Below, one piece after another: positions 25,056 to 32,625 of a stretch of 64,000 nt of DNA. Origin of the DNA: Gellertiella hungarica. Lineage in GTDB: Bacteria; Pseudomonadota; Alphaproteobacteria; Rhizobiales; Rhizobiaceae. The notes beneath the pieces were generated by a model that saw only the letters and a list, made by a program, of their open reading frames with translations, searched no databases and had not been told where the DNA came from. The position numbers and the translations under genes are program-made. The stretch is from the NCBI RefSeq assembly GCF_014197145.1, contig NZ_JACIEZ010000008.1, positions 62,001 through 126,000 on the forward strand, in the 5' to 3' direction. Position 1 is the first letter of the stretch, and every line of letters starts with the position of its first letter.

Positions 25056-26060
25056 ATGATCACGAAAACCCCGCCACTCACCCTATCGACGCTCGCTCCT
25101 GATGTCCACGGCATTGCCGAGGCCATGACCGGCCTGACCGTCCTCGACGCCTATATCGCCGATCCGTCGGCGGCGGCTCGGCAGCACGGCCCGGAATGGG
25201 TAAAGCTGGCACCGCGAGGCAAATTCACCGCCCGCGACGGCCGCGTCTTCGACGTCGATCCGGAACTGCTCGCAGCGCGCTTCGAGAAAGACGGCGTCGA
25301 TCTGCCGATCGATATCGACCATGCCACGGTCAAGAAGGCCATGTTCGGCGAGGCCGCTCCGGCTGTCGGCTGGGTTTCGAAGCTCGAAGCTCGGGCAGAC
25401 GGACTGTACGGCAAGGTCGAGTGGCTGGCCGCTGGCATTGAAGTGCTCGCGGCACGCACGCACCGCTACATCTCTCCCACCCTTAAGCATGACGAGAACG
25501 GCAAGGCCTACTGGCTGCATTCGGCCGCGCTCGTTGCTGCGCCGGCTGCTGCGATGGCGGCAGTCGCATCATCTGACCTTTCAACCCATGAGGATCCCAA
25601 GATGCTGAAAGCAATTGCCGCCGCCCTCGGCCTTTCCGAGGACGCGTCCGAGGCCTCGTGCCTCTCTGCCGTCACCAACCTGAAGGCTCGCGTCGACCCG
25701 GCCGTCCACCAGGCGGCTCTCGACCAGGTCAAGACCCTGTCGGCGGAGCTGGAGGCGCGCAACAAGGCCGATCATCAGGCCAAGGTCGACGCGCTGCTCG
25801 AAGATGCGCTGAAGGCGAAGAAGATCGTACCGGCGCAGCGCGACCAGTACGCCGCGCTGTGTGGATCCCCCGAGGGTCTTGCCCAGGTCACCGCTCTTTT
25901 CGCCACCATGACTTCGACGCTGAACGCCTCCGGCCTCGACGAGAAGCAGCCGAACGACCAGATGGCGACGCTTTCGGCCGAGGACCGCGAAGTCATGAAG
26001 ATGCTCGGCATCTCCGAAGAAGACTACCGCAAGGCCAATGGCCTGACGGTTGCCGCCTGA
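25056..26060 (+). CDS. Head maturation protease gpI-like, with internal scaffold start
   Basis: A 334-residue protein of the Mu I family. Residues 1-180 are the protease part (LPIDIDHATVKKA, then WLAAGIEVLAARTHRYISPTL and LHSAALVAAPA). Residues 183-334 are a helical Ala-rich region typical of scaffolds (MLKAIAAALGLSEDASEASC...). An in-frame ATG at 25602 with GAGGA upstream would make a 152-residue scaffold, as gene Z does inside I of Mu. Both are needed to assemble the prohead. Confidence 0.88.
   Translation: MITKTPPLTLSTLAPDVHGIAEAMTGLTVLDAYIADPSAAARQHGPEWVKLAPRGKFTARDGRVFDVDPELLAARFEKDGVDLPIDIDHATVKKAMFGEAAPAVGWVSKLEARADGLYGKVEWLAAGIEVLAARTHRYISPTLKHDENGKAYWLHSAALVAAPAAAMAAVASSDLSTHEDPKMLKAIAAALGLSEDASEASCLSAVTNLKARVDPAVHQAALDQVKTLSAELEARNKADHQAKVDALLEDALKAKKIVPAQRDQYAALCGSPEGLAQVTALFATMTSTLNASGLDEKQPNDQMATLSAEDREVMKMLGISEEDYRKANGLTVAA
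25602..26060 (+). CDS. Scaffold protein from internal in-frame start (Z-like)
   Basis: A nested 152-residue product that shares the frame and stop of the protease gene. The ATG at 25602 is preceded by GAGGA nine bases upstream. The sequence is helical and charged with few aromatics, as expected for a phage scaffold. In Mu, gpZ arises in the same way. Inferred by analogy and by the ribosome site. Confidence 0.6.
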   Translation: MLKAIAAALGLSEDASEASCLSAVTNLKARVDPAVHQAALDQVKTLSAELEARNKADHQAKVDALLEDALKAKKIVPAQRDQYAALCGSPEGLAQVTALFATMTSTLNASGLDEKQPNDQMATLSAEDREVMKMLGISEEDYRKANGLTVAA

Positions 26061-26085
26061 ACCCTGAAACCTGCTGGAGACCAAG

Positions 26086-26490
26086 ATGACCGCTCTGAGC
26101 CAGGCCCGCCCCGTCGTCCAGACCGAGGGCCGCCAGTCCAACCTGCCCGTGAAGGGTGCAACCACCATCTACCAGGGCGGCCTTGTCGTCATGGACGCAG
26201 GACTCGCTGTTCCCGGCCGCACCGCAGTTGACCTCATCGCTGCGGGCGTCGCCCAGCATACGGTCGCGAATACGGGCGCGGACGGCGCGAAGAAGGTGCT
26301 CGTCGAGCGCGGCACCTTCAAGTTTGCGAACCACGGCGCTGACGCCGTCACCGCCGCCGATATCCAGAAGGATTGCTACATCGTCGATGACCAGACGGTG
26401 GCCAAGACTTCCGGCAGCAATACCCGCTCGATCGCGGGCAAGGTCATCGAAGTCGAGGCTGACGGCGTCTTCGTCCGCGTCGGCTACTAA
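26086..26490 (+). CDS. DUF2190-like capsid accessory/decoration protein
   Basis: A 134-residue beta-rich protein (LPVKGATTIYQGGLVVMDAG, then IAGKVIEVEADGVFVRVGY) between protease and major capsid genes. Its size, Gly/Val composition and position match DUF2190 decoration proteins, which stabilise the capsid surface. Confidence 0.75.
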   Translation: MTALSQARPVVQTEGRQSNLPVKGATTIYQGGLVVMDAGLAVPGRTAVDLIAAGVAQHTVANTGADGAKKVLVERGTFKFANHGADAVTAADIQKDCYIVDDQTVAKTSGSNTRSIAGKVIEVEADGVFVRVGY

Positions 26491-26512
26491 CGCCCGAAAG
26501 GACTAGAACCCA

Positions 26513-27409
26513 ATGGCACGAGTTATCACTGCCGCCCTGCTTGATGCAGCACTTCGCGGCTACAAGACGATCTATCAGAACGCCTTCGCTGCCGCTCCGT
26601 CGATGTATGCGTCTGTCGCGACGATCGTTCCCTCGACGACACGGGAGGAGATCTACTCCTGGCTCGGCGATATGCCGAAGATGCGCGAGTGGATCGGTGA
26701 TCGCCGCGTCAAGCAGCTGACCGCCAAGGGCTACAGCATCACGAACCGCAAGTTCGAGATGACCATTGCTGTCGAGCGCGACGACATCGAGGACGACAAG
26801 CTCTCCCTCTACAATGCTCGCTTCCAGATGATGGGCCAGTCGGCTGCGCAGCACCCCGACGAAATCGTATTCGAGCTGATCAACGGCGGCTTCTCGACGC
26901 TCTGCTACGACGGCCAGAACTTCTTCGATACGGATCACCCCGTCGGTCAGCCCGGCCAGGAAACCTCCGTCTCGAACATGCAGGCTGGTTCCGGCGAGAT
27001 CTGGATCCTTGCAGATCTCTCCCGGCCGCTGAAGCCCTTCATCTTCCAGAAGCGCCGCGATTACGAGTTCACGACCAAGGAAGATGGCCGGACCTCCGAC
27101 CACGTGTTCATGAAGGACCAGTACCTTTACGGCGTGGACGCGCGGGTGGCGGCCGGCTTCGGCTTCTGGCAGATGGCTTTCGGGTCGAAGGCCGAACTGA
27201 CCTCGGCCAACCTCCGGGCGGCCTACACCGCCATGACGGAGTTCAAGGATGACGAAGGTCGGAAGCTCAACATCAAGCCGACCCACCTGATCGTCGGCAA
27301 TACGAACCACTTCAAGGCACGCGACATCCTCATGTCCGAGCAGATCAACGGCTCGACCAACGTCGACCGCAATCTCGTCCAGCTGCTGCACGCTCCCCTC
27401 CTCGGCTGA
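26513..27409 (+). CDS. T: Major head subunit, Mu gpT-like
   Basis: A 298-residue capsid protein of the Mu gpT family, recognised by ALLDAALRGYKTIYQNAFAAAP at the N-terminus and EEIYSWLGDMPKMREWIGDRRVKQL, which are strongly conserved in gpT. The C-terminus (IKPTHLIVGNTNHFKARDIL) completes the HK97-like fold. It is followed by a strong terminator hairpin. Confidence 0.94.
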   Translation: MARVITAALLDAALRGYKTIYQNAFAAAPSMYASVATIVPSTTREEIYSWLGDMPKMREWIGDRRVKQLTAKGYSITNRKFEMTIAVERDDIEDDKLSLYNARFQMMGQSAAQHPDEIVFELINGGFSTLCYDGQNFFDTDHPVGQPGQETSVSNMQAGSGEIWILADLSRPLKPFIFQKRRDYEFTTKEDGRTSDHVFMKDQYLYGVDARVAAGFGFWQMAFGSKAELTSANLRAAYTAMTEFKDDEGRKLNIKPTHLIVGNTNHFKARDILMSEQINGSTNVDRNLVQLLHAPLLG

Positions 27410-27436
27410 CCGCCGTATCCGCCAGGAGTGAGAAGT

Positions 27437-27467
27437 CCGCCGGCCCTGTCACGGGCCGGCGGGTTTT
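27437..27467 (+). terminator. Intrinsic terminator/attenuator after the major capsid gene
   Basis: A perfect 10-bp stem (CCGCCGGCCC / GGGCCGGCGG) with a 6-base loop is followed by GTTTT. It lies 28 bases after the capsid stop and within the late unit. Partial termination here would keep capsid mRNA in excess over downstream genes. Confidence 0.85.
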
Positions 27468-27518
27468 CCGGAAAGAGCCAGACCGTGTCTCTTTCCCGAA
27501 CACCCAGGAGACCGAACT

Positions 27519-27782
27519 ATGGCAAAGAGCAAACCCGCCGATAACCAGTCAACAGATGCAGCAACACCGGAAGCCGGAGCTTCTGCCAAGGTTCTCGTCG
27601 TCTCAGCCCCCGGTGGCCCGCGCCGGCGCGCCGGCTTCAGTTTCGGGCCGGTGCCTGTCGAACTGAGCGTTGAGGATCTCGGCGACGATCCGGAGGCGGT
27701 GATCGAAGCGCTGCGCGCCGATCCGTTCCTGAAGCTCGACGCCCGCTTCGGAGAACGCGCGAAGGAAGACGCCCAGGAATAA
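27519..27782 (+). CDS. FluMu N-terminal/HI1506-type head-tail region protein
   Basis: An 87-residue protein. The C-terminal half (RRAGFSFGPVPVELSVEDLG, then ALRADPFLKLD) matches the pattern of the short Mu-like FluMu/HI1506 family found just after gpT. The N-terminal 35 residues are disordered and Ala-rich. The function is unknown. Confidence 0.75.
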   Translation: MAKSKPADNQSTDAATPEAGASAKVLVVSAPGGPRRRAGFSFGPVPVELSVEDLGDDPEAVIEALRADPFLKLDARFGERAKEDAQE

Positions 27783-27890
27783 CCCAGAGGGAGGTCTGGT
27801 ACGGCTCGCGAGGCTCCCAGCACCTTTTAGGAACGTCACGAACGTAGGGGCACAGCCCGCCTCCCAACCTCTTTATCGTCGAGGACAAGC

Positions 27891-28355
27891 ATGCAGCCCT
27901 ACGCCACTATCGCAGACATCGAAGCCCGGTTCCGCGACCAGCTTGCGCTCGTGGCGGCTGACGAACAGACGGGGCTGCGCGATGACATGCGTGTCGAAAA
28001 GGGTCTGATCGATGCCTCGATCGAGATCCGCGGAATTCTCGCCGGCCGATACTCATCTTCGGAGCTCTCCGCGCTTGATGCGGACTCTCTTGCCCTCCTG
28101 AAGATCTACTGCATCGACGTGGCCTTCTATCGGATTGCGCTCGATTTCTCGCGATCGACCGACAACATCAAGGAGCGCTACGATCAGACCGTCAAGCGCC
28201 TGGAGCAGATCGCGGCCGGCAAGGGTGCGCTGACCACCACCATGCCTCCGGCCGGCGGCGACGGTAGCGCAGATGTCGGCGAGATTGGCCAGAACGAAGT
28301 GGCGCTGCAAGCGCCCGAGCGCGTCTTTACCCGCGAGAGGCTCGGCCGGATATGA
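27891..28355 (+). CDS. DUF1320 protein, Mu gp36-like (head completion)
   Basis: A 154-residue protein matching DUF1320: YATIADIEARF at the N-terminus, then LIDASIEIRGILAGRYSSSEL and LLKIYCIDVAFYRI. It is expected to form a ring at the head-tail connector. A four-base overlap couples it to gpG. Confidence 0.88.
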   Translation: MQPYATIADIEARFRDQLALVAADEQTGLRDDMRVEKGLIDASIEIRGILAGRYSSSELSALDADSLALLKIYCIDVAFYRIALDFSRSTDNIKERYDQTVKRLEQIAAGKGALTTTMPPAGGDGSADVGEIGQNEVALQAPERVFTRERLGRI

Positions 28356-28831
28356 GCACATCGATCGTCATTGACGTGTCCGACCTCGATCAAGCGTTTG
28401 CTCGCTTGCGCCCGCTCTTCGATTTCGAGCCTGAGGAGTTGATGAGCAACATTGCCGGGATCGGAACCGAACAAACGCGCCGTCGAATCTTGGAGGAGAA
28501 AACCGCGCCTGACGGAAGCCCGTGGCAGCCCAATGCCGAAGGCACATCTATCCTTCTTGAAACAGGTCAGCATCTTCTGTCGTCGCTCTCCTGGCAGGCC
28601 TCTTCGACGGAAGCCGAATGGGGAGCCACCTGGAAGTTTGCCCACGTCCATCAGGAGGGCATGACGATCGTCCCCAAGTCGGCTGAAAGTCTCGTGTTCC
28701 AGCTGGGCGGGCGCGTTGTCCAGGCAAAGAAGGTGACGATCCCCGCGCGCCCCTTCGTCGGCCTTTCGGATGAAAACCGACAAGAGATTATCGATGTCGT
28801 CACCGATCACTTCGGGGCGCTTCTGTCATGA
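28352..28831 (+). CDS. G: Virion morphogenesis protein, Mu gpG-like
   Basis: A 159-residue member of the gpG/phage virion morphogenesis family (GIGTEQTRRRILEEKTAPDGSPW, then a C-terminal IPARPFVGLSDENRQEI motif). It probably acts as a tail-completion or connector factor joining head and tail. It is coupled to both neighbours by ATGA overlaps. Confidence 0.85.
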   Translation: MSTSIVIDVSDLDQAFARLRPLFDFEPEELMSNIAGIGTEQTRRRILEEKTAPDGSPWQPNAEGTSILLETGQHLLSSLSWQASSTEAEWGATWKFAHVHQEGMTIVPKSAESLVFQLGGRVVQAKKVTIPARPFVGLSDENRQEIIDVVTDHFGALLS

Positions 28832-29457
28832 TCGAGCCACGCACTCTTGACCAGATCCTCGCAGCCGACGCCTTGGCATCCTTTCAGGCTGCGATTGTGG
28901 CGACGCTCAGAACATTGAACCCCGGCGTGACGATCGAACCTCATCCGGGTAAGGTCGACCTTTCCGAGCTGGTCTCAAAAACCGTTGTCAAGGCTCCCGG
29001 CTTGAGCGTCGGCTGGAGCCGGATCAAGACCGGGCAGCATGCGGAAGGGCACTTCTACCTTGCGGTGGAATGGGTGGTCTACGTCGTCGCCGAGGCTCGG
29101 ATCATCGGCGGGCGACGGGTGGAGAAGGAGGCCGTCGGCATTGCCCTTGGCGGCCGCGTTCTCGAAATACTGGCAGACATGGAGCACTCACTCTGGGGCC
29201 TCACCCGGATACTCCCGCCCGAAACCACCCCGCCTGCAGAGTTGAAGCCGCTCTTCACCATCCGCGACCAGGCACAGGGGATTGCCTATTACACGGTCAC
29301 CTGGACCCAGATCATGGCCGATCGTGGAAGCTCCGTATTCCCGGACCCTGCCGGCCATTGGAACGAGCAGGATCGCCGCATCGATTACGCCGATGCCTCC
29401 TCGATCGACGAGCTCGCACCGTGGATCCCCGCGCTCCGGGAGCCTGACGATGCGTGA
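28828..29457 (+). CDS. Mu gp37-like protein (DUF1834)
   Basis: A 209-residue protein with the DUF1834/gp37 pattern: FQAAIVATLRTLNPGVTIEPHPG near the N-terminus and a long beta-rich middle. It probably completes the tail terminator or connector. It overlaps the next gene by eight bases. This is the last Mu-type gene before the P2-type baseplate module begins. Confidence 0.75.
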   Translation: MIEPRTLDQILAADALASFQAAIVATLRTLNPGVTIEPHPGKVDLSELVSKTVVKAPGLSVGWSRIKTGQHAEGHFYLAVEWVVYVVAEARIIGGRRVEKEAVGIALGGRVLEILADMEHSLWGLTRILPPETTPPAELKPLFTIRDQAQGIAYYTVTWTQIMADRGSSVFPDPAGHWNEQDRRIDYADASSIDELAPWIPALREPDDA

Positions 29458-29971
29458 CCCGGTAGCCCTCGAATTCAGGCGGCAGATTGCACGGCTGGAA
29501 GCGGCCGAAAGGCGTATGGCGATGATGGTCATCACCGGCAAGGTCGAGATCGTTGACGCGGGCAAGCGCCGGCTTCGGCTGAACCTCGGCAAGAGCGCGA
29601 ACGGCAAGGATGTGCTGAGCCCATGGATCAGGTGGCAGGAGAGCGGCGTGGGTGCTCTGTCGATCCACAGTGAGCCCGCGAAAGGCGAGCAGATGATAAT
29701 GCTCTCCGCATCCGGAACGGTCGGAGCAGGCTCGATCGCGATGCCCGCCACGTTCGACAAGGATCATTCCGCGCCGTCAAGTGAGAGCGACAGAACCGTC
29801 ATCAAGAGAGAGGGCGGCCGTATCGTCGTCGCCGCACCCGATATCGATCTGATCGGCAACATCCATTTCAGGGACGGCGACGTGGATCATGACGATGTCG
29901 ATATCGGAAAGACCCATCGCCATACCGGCGTCGAGAGTGGCGCCGGGCTCACCGGCCAACCCCAAAACTGA
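29450..29971 (+). CDS. V: Baseplate assembly protein V (spike), P2-like
   Basis: A 173-residue short tail-spike protein. The N-terminal OB-fold part is ARLEAAERRMAMMVITGKVEIV. The C-terminal beta-helix ends in GKTHRHTGVESGAGLTGQP, whose His-x-His is the iron-binding tip of P2 gpV-type spikes that pierce the outer membrane. Its length is a little below P2 V (211). Confidence 0.88.
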   Translation: MRDPVALEFRRQIARLEAAERRMAMMVITGKVEIVDAGKRRLRLNLGKSANGKDVLSPWIRWQESGVGALSIHSEPAKGEQMIMLSASGTVGAGSIAMPATFDKDHSAPSSESDRTVIKREGGRIVVAAPDIDLIGNIHFRDGDVDHDDVDIGKTHRHTGVESGAGLTGQPQN

Positions 29972-29983
29972 AGGAAGCAGCGC

Positions 29984-30217
29984 ATGTCCAAGACCCAGAA
30001 ATCAAAGCTCGACGTGGCCTCGCAACCGACCGCGGCCACCGATCATCCGGATCGCCGGGAGTATGTGGTGACGGCTGCAGCGCCGCTGCGGGTCGCCGGC
30101 CGGCGCGCAAGTCCGGGCGATGTTCTTGCACTGACGGAGGCCGAAGCACGCGGGGAACTCCTTGCCTTGCACATCCGGCCGCTCCACGAGGAGACACCGG
30201 CTTCAAAGGCAGACTGA
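29984..30217 (+). CDS. Hypothetical protein between V and W
   Basis: A 77-residue protein (YVVTAAAPLRVAGRRASPGDVLALTEAEARGELL) that resembles the small FluMu N-terminal-type domain seen at 27519. It has a disordered N-terminus and sits in the baseplate operon. The function is unknown. Confidence 0.65.
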   Translation: MSKTQKSKLDVASQPTAATDHPDRREYVVTAAAPLRVAGRRASPGDVLALTEAEARGELLALHIRPLHEETPASKAD

Positions 30218-30242
30218 ACACGGTTTGAAGGGAGTGTGAGGA

Positions 30243-30641
30243 ATGGCGGGCAGCGTTCGCTTCCGGACGGGGATTGATGAACGGACGGGGAAAGTTCTGT
30301 CCGGCCCGGATCATCTTGCCCAGTCGCTCCTGAAGATCTGGACAACCCGCCTCGACACCCGCGTCATGCGGCTCGCCTTCGGATCTGACCTCAGGTCCTT
30401 GCTCTCCGAGGACCTGACGCCCGCTATTGCCATGCAGGTCTACAACGAAATGGTCGCCTCGGCCGCACGGTGGGAGCCTGAATTCATGATCACCCAGCTC
30501 CAGCTCGTGACGCTGAAGGAGACCGGCAAGCTCGGGATCCGCTACGGCGGCATCTACTTCCCCGAGGGCCGGCTTGGAAACTACGACCTGGCCGTCGATC
30601 TCGGCCTCCGGGCGACAACACCAACTGCGCTGGGGGTATGA
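30243..30641 (+). CDS. W: Baseplate wedge protein W (gp25-like)
   Basis: A 132-residue protein of the GPW/T4 gp25 family (ID..TGKVLSGPDHLAQSLLKIWTTR, then VMRLAFGSDLRSLL). The order V-W-J-I is that of P2. It forms part of the baseplate wedge around the spike and overlaps the next gene by four bases. Confidence 0.9.
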   Translation: MAGSVRFRTGIDERTGKVLSGPDHLAQSLLKIWTTRLDTRVMRLAFGSDLRSLLSEDLTPAIAMQVYNEMVASAARWEPEFMITQLQLVTLKETGKLGIRYGGIYFPEGRLGNYDLAVDLGLRATTPTALGV

Positions 30642-31516
30642 TGGCACCGTTCGACCTTTCCACTCTGCCGAAACCATCCGTTGTCGAGACCCTGGACTTC
30701 GAACAGATCGTATCCCGCCAGAAGGCGCGCTTCCAGGATGCGTGGGAAACCGTTCGCGCAGCCTATCCCGACCTGCCGCCTTACGATGTGGGTATGCTGG
30801 AGACTGACCCGGCAGTCATTCAGAACGAAAGCGAATCTTACCGAGAGCTGGGGCTGAGGGCACGCGTGAACGAAGCCGCCCGGGCCCGGCTTCTGGCCTT
30901 TGCGCAAGGCTCCGACCTCGATCATCTTGCCGCTTTTTACGATGTCTTCCGTCTGCCCAGCGAAACAGATGCCCGCCTGAAACTGCGCGTCATCCTCGCG
31001 ATACAGGGACGATCAACGGGTGGTCCAAAGGAGCGCTACAAGAGCATTGCCATGGCGGCTGATCTTAAGGTCGACAACGTCGAAGTGTACCGCATCGGCC
31101 GCAGCCCCGTGATCTACGTCGCCGTCTTTTCAACCGAAGCAAATGGCATCGCCAGCCCGCAGCTTCTCGCAACCGTGAAAGCGGCCCTGGAGGACGAGAG
31201 TGTCCGCCTGGCAAACGACGAATTCGTGATCTCCTCGGCCGTGCAGATCGCGGTAACGCTCTCGGCCGACATCTGGCTGTTGCCCGACGCGGACAGCGCG
31301 ACGGTCGAGCGAGCGAAGACGGCCCTTCTCACGGCCTGGGAACTGGAGCGAGGGCTCGGTCGGGATCTGGTCAGGGAATGGTGGGTTTCGAAGCTGATGA
31401 TCTCCGGCGTCCATAAGGTCGTGCCAACCAACCCAGCCGCGGACATCGTTGCCGCTCCCTCACAGGCGATCTCGATCTCGGCCGTTGACCTGACGCTGAA
31501 AGGGAGGGCGTATTGA
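30638..31516 (+). CDS. J: Baseplate wedge protein J
   Basis: A 292-residue protein of the P2 gpJ/baseplate J family: LDFEQIVSRQKARFQDAWE, then LGLRARVNEAARARLLAFAQGSDLDHLAAFY and a C-terminal VVPTNPAADIVAAPSQAISI. It links the wedge to the tail fibres. It overlaps both neighbours by four bases. Confidence 0.93.
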   Translation: MMAPFDLSTLPKPSVVETLDFEQIVSRQKARFQDAWETVRAAYPDLPPYDVGMLETDPAVIQNESESYRELGLRARVNEAARARLLAFAQGSDLDHLAAFYDVFRLPSETDARLKLRVILAIQGRSTGGPKERYKSIAMAADLKVDNVEVYRIGRSPVIYVAVFSTEANGIASPQLLATVKAALEDESVRLANDEFVISSAVQIAVTLSADIWLLPDADSATVERAKTALLTAWELERGLGRDLVREWWVSKLMISGVHKVVPTNPAADIVAAPSQAISISAVDLTLKGRAY

Positions 31517-32625
31517 ACACGCTTCTGCCCGCCAGTTCCGGGGTATTCGAGAAGGCTTTTGAGCAGGCCTTGGGCGAGCGTTGGGAGCAATTGCACGAGG
31601 CAGTCCCTCTCGTCGTATCGGCCAAAGAAGTGCCGCTGCCATCGTTCATCCCGTTCCTCGCCTGGGAGTTCGGGCTCGGCATGCTGACGCCGTACGTCCC
31701 AAACCTCTACGAACTCATCTACGAGGGCGTCCGCTGGTTTCGGCTTCGCGGTACCTACGCCGGGGTCGAGAAGGGTCTCTCGTTTATCAACGTTACGGCC
31801 GCTCTTGAGCCTGCGTGGCACGGCCGCGCGTGGTGGAACTCGAACCAGCTCCGCCTGTCTGAACTGCCAGGGTCAGATACGCCCGCTCTTGAGAGGATTG
31901 AGGGCGTAACGAAGCTGTCGTTGCCATTCCGGTCGGATTTCCGGCGTGGTGTGTTTGGCTACGACGTCCAGCCTGTGGAGCTGGATGCCTCCCCGCTTGA
32001 CGGTGCTCACGTCGAACGGGAAAGCGGGGTTGCCTACGGCACCACAACAGCGATCTGGTCGTTCGGACGCACGACGGAATTGGAGCACACGCTGACAGAA
32101 GCCGAAGGTACGGCGCTTGGAAATTGGATCGTTCCGCCGACCAGCGCGAGCCTGAGGTGGGCTGATATGCACTTCCGATGGAGCACAGCCCTATTGTCCT
32201 GGTCCGCCAATCCTGCTGCCCAACGCCGCATCCTGATGGCCCAGTGGTTTGCAGGCAAAGACGCTTATCTGCGCCTGCGCAGGGGAGACGGCTCCGTCAT
32301 CGGGTATCGACGTTGTCGCATCATCTGCGGATGCTCGCCATCTGCATCCGGCTTCTACTCCCATGGCGGCGCTCTCTACTCCCCAGATGAAAGTGGACAG
32401 CGGGTCTACATCGAGGCACGCACTGACTTCGGTGATGCGCCCCGCGAATTTGCCGAAATGGCCGACATCATACTCTCTGGCACCCGTGCTGTCGGCGTTC
32501 CAAAGGGCAAGCTCTGGCTTGAGGCCGGCGAATTGAGCGGCGGCGTTGCCATCGCCTCTAAACCAATCGCTGTCCCGCTGCGTGAAACGGTCAGGGATCA
32601 ATTCAAGCTTATGTTGAGGTTCTAA
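31513..32625 (+). CDS. I: Tail protein I
   Basis: A 370-residue protein. Residues 1-100 match P2 gpI (FEKAFEQALGERWEQLHEAVP, then PYVPNLYELIYEGVRWFRLRGTYAGVEKGL). The other 270 residues are an extra, beta-rich C-terminal part with many Trp and Tyr, not seen in P2 I (176 residues). It would connect the baseplate to the large fibre protein encoded next. Confidence 0.85.
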   Translation: MNTLLPASSGVFEKAFEQALGERWEQLHEAVPLVVSAKEVPLPSFIPFLAWEFGLGMLTPYVPNLYELIYEGVRWFRLRGTYAGVEKGLSFINVTAALEPAWHGRAWWNSNQLRLSELPGSDTPALERIEGVTKLSLPFRSDFRRGVFGYDVQPVELDASPLDGAHVERESGVAYGTTTAIWSFGRTTELEHTLTEAEGTALGNWIVPPTSASLRWADMHFRWSTALLSWSANPAAQRRILMAQWFAGKDAYLRLRRGDGSVIGYRRCRIICGCSPSASGFYSHGGALYSPDESGQRVYIEARTDFGDAPREFAEMADIILSGTRAVGVPKGKLWLEAGELSGGVAIASKPIAVPLRETVRDQFKLMLRF

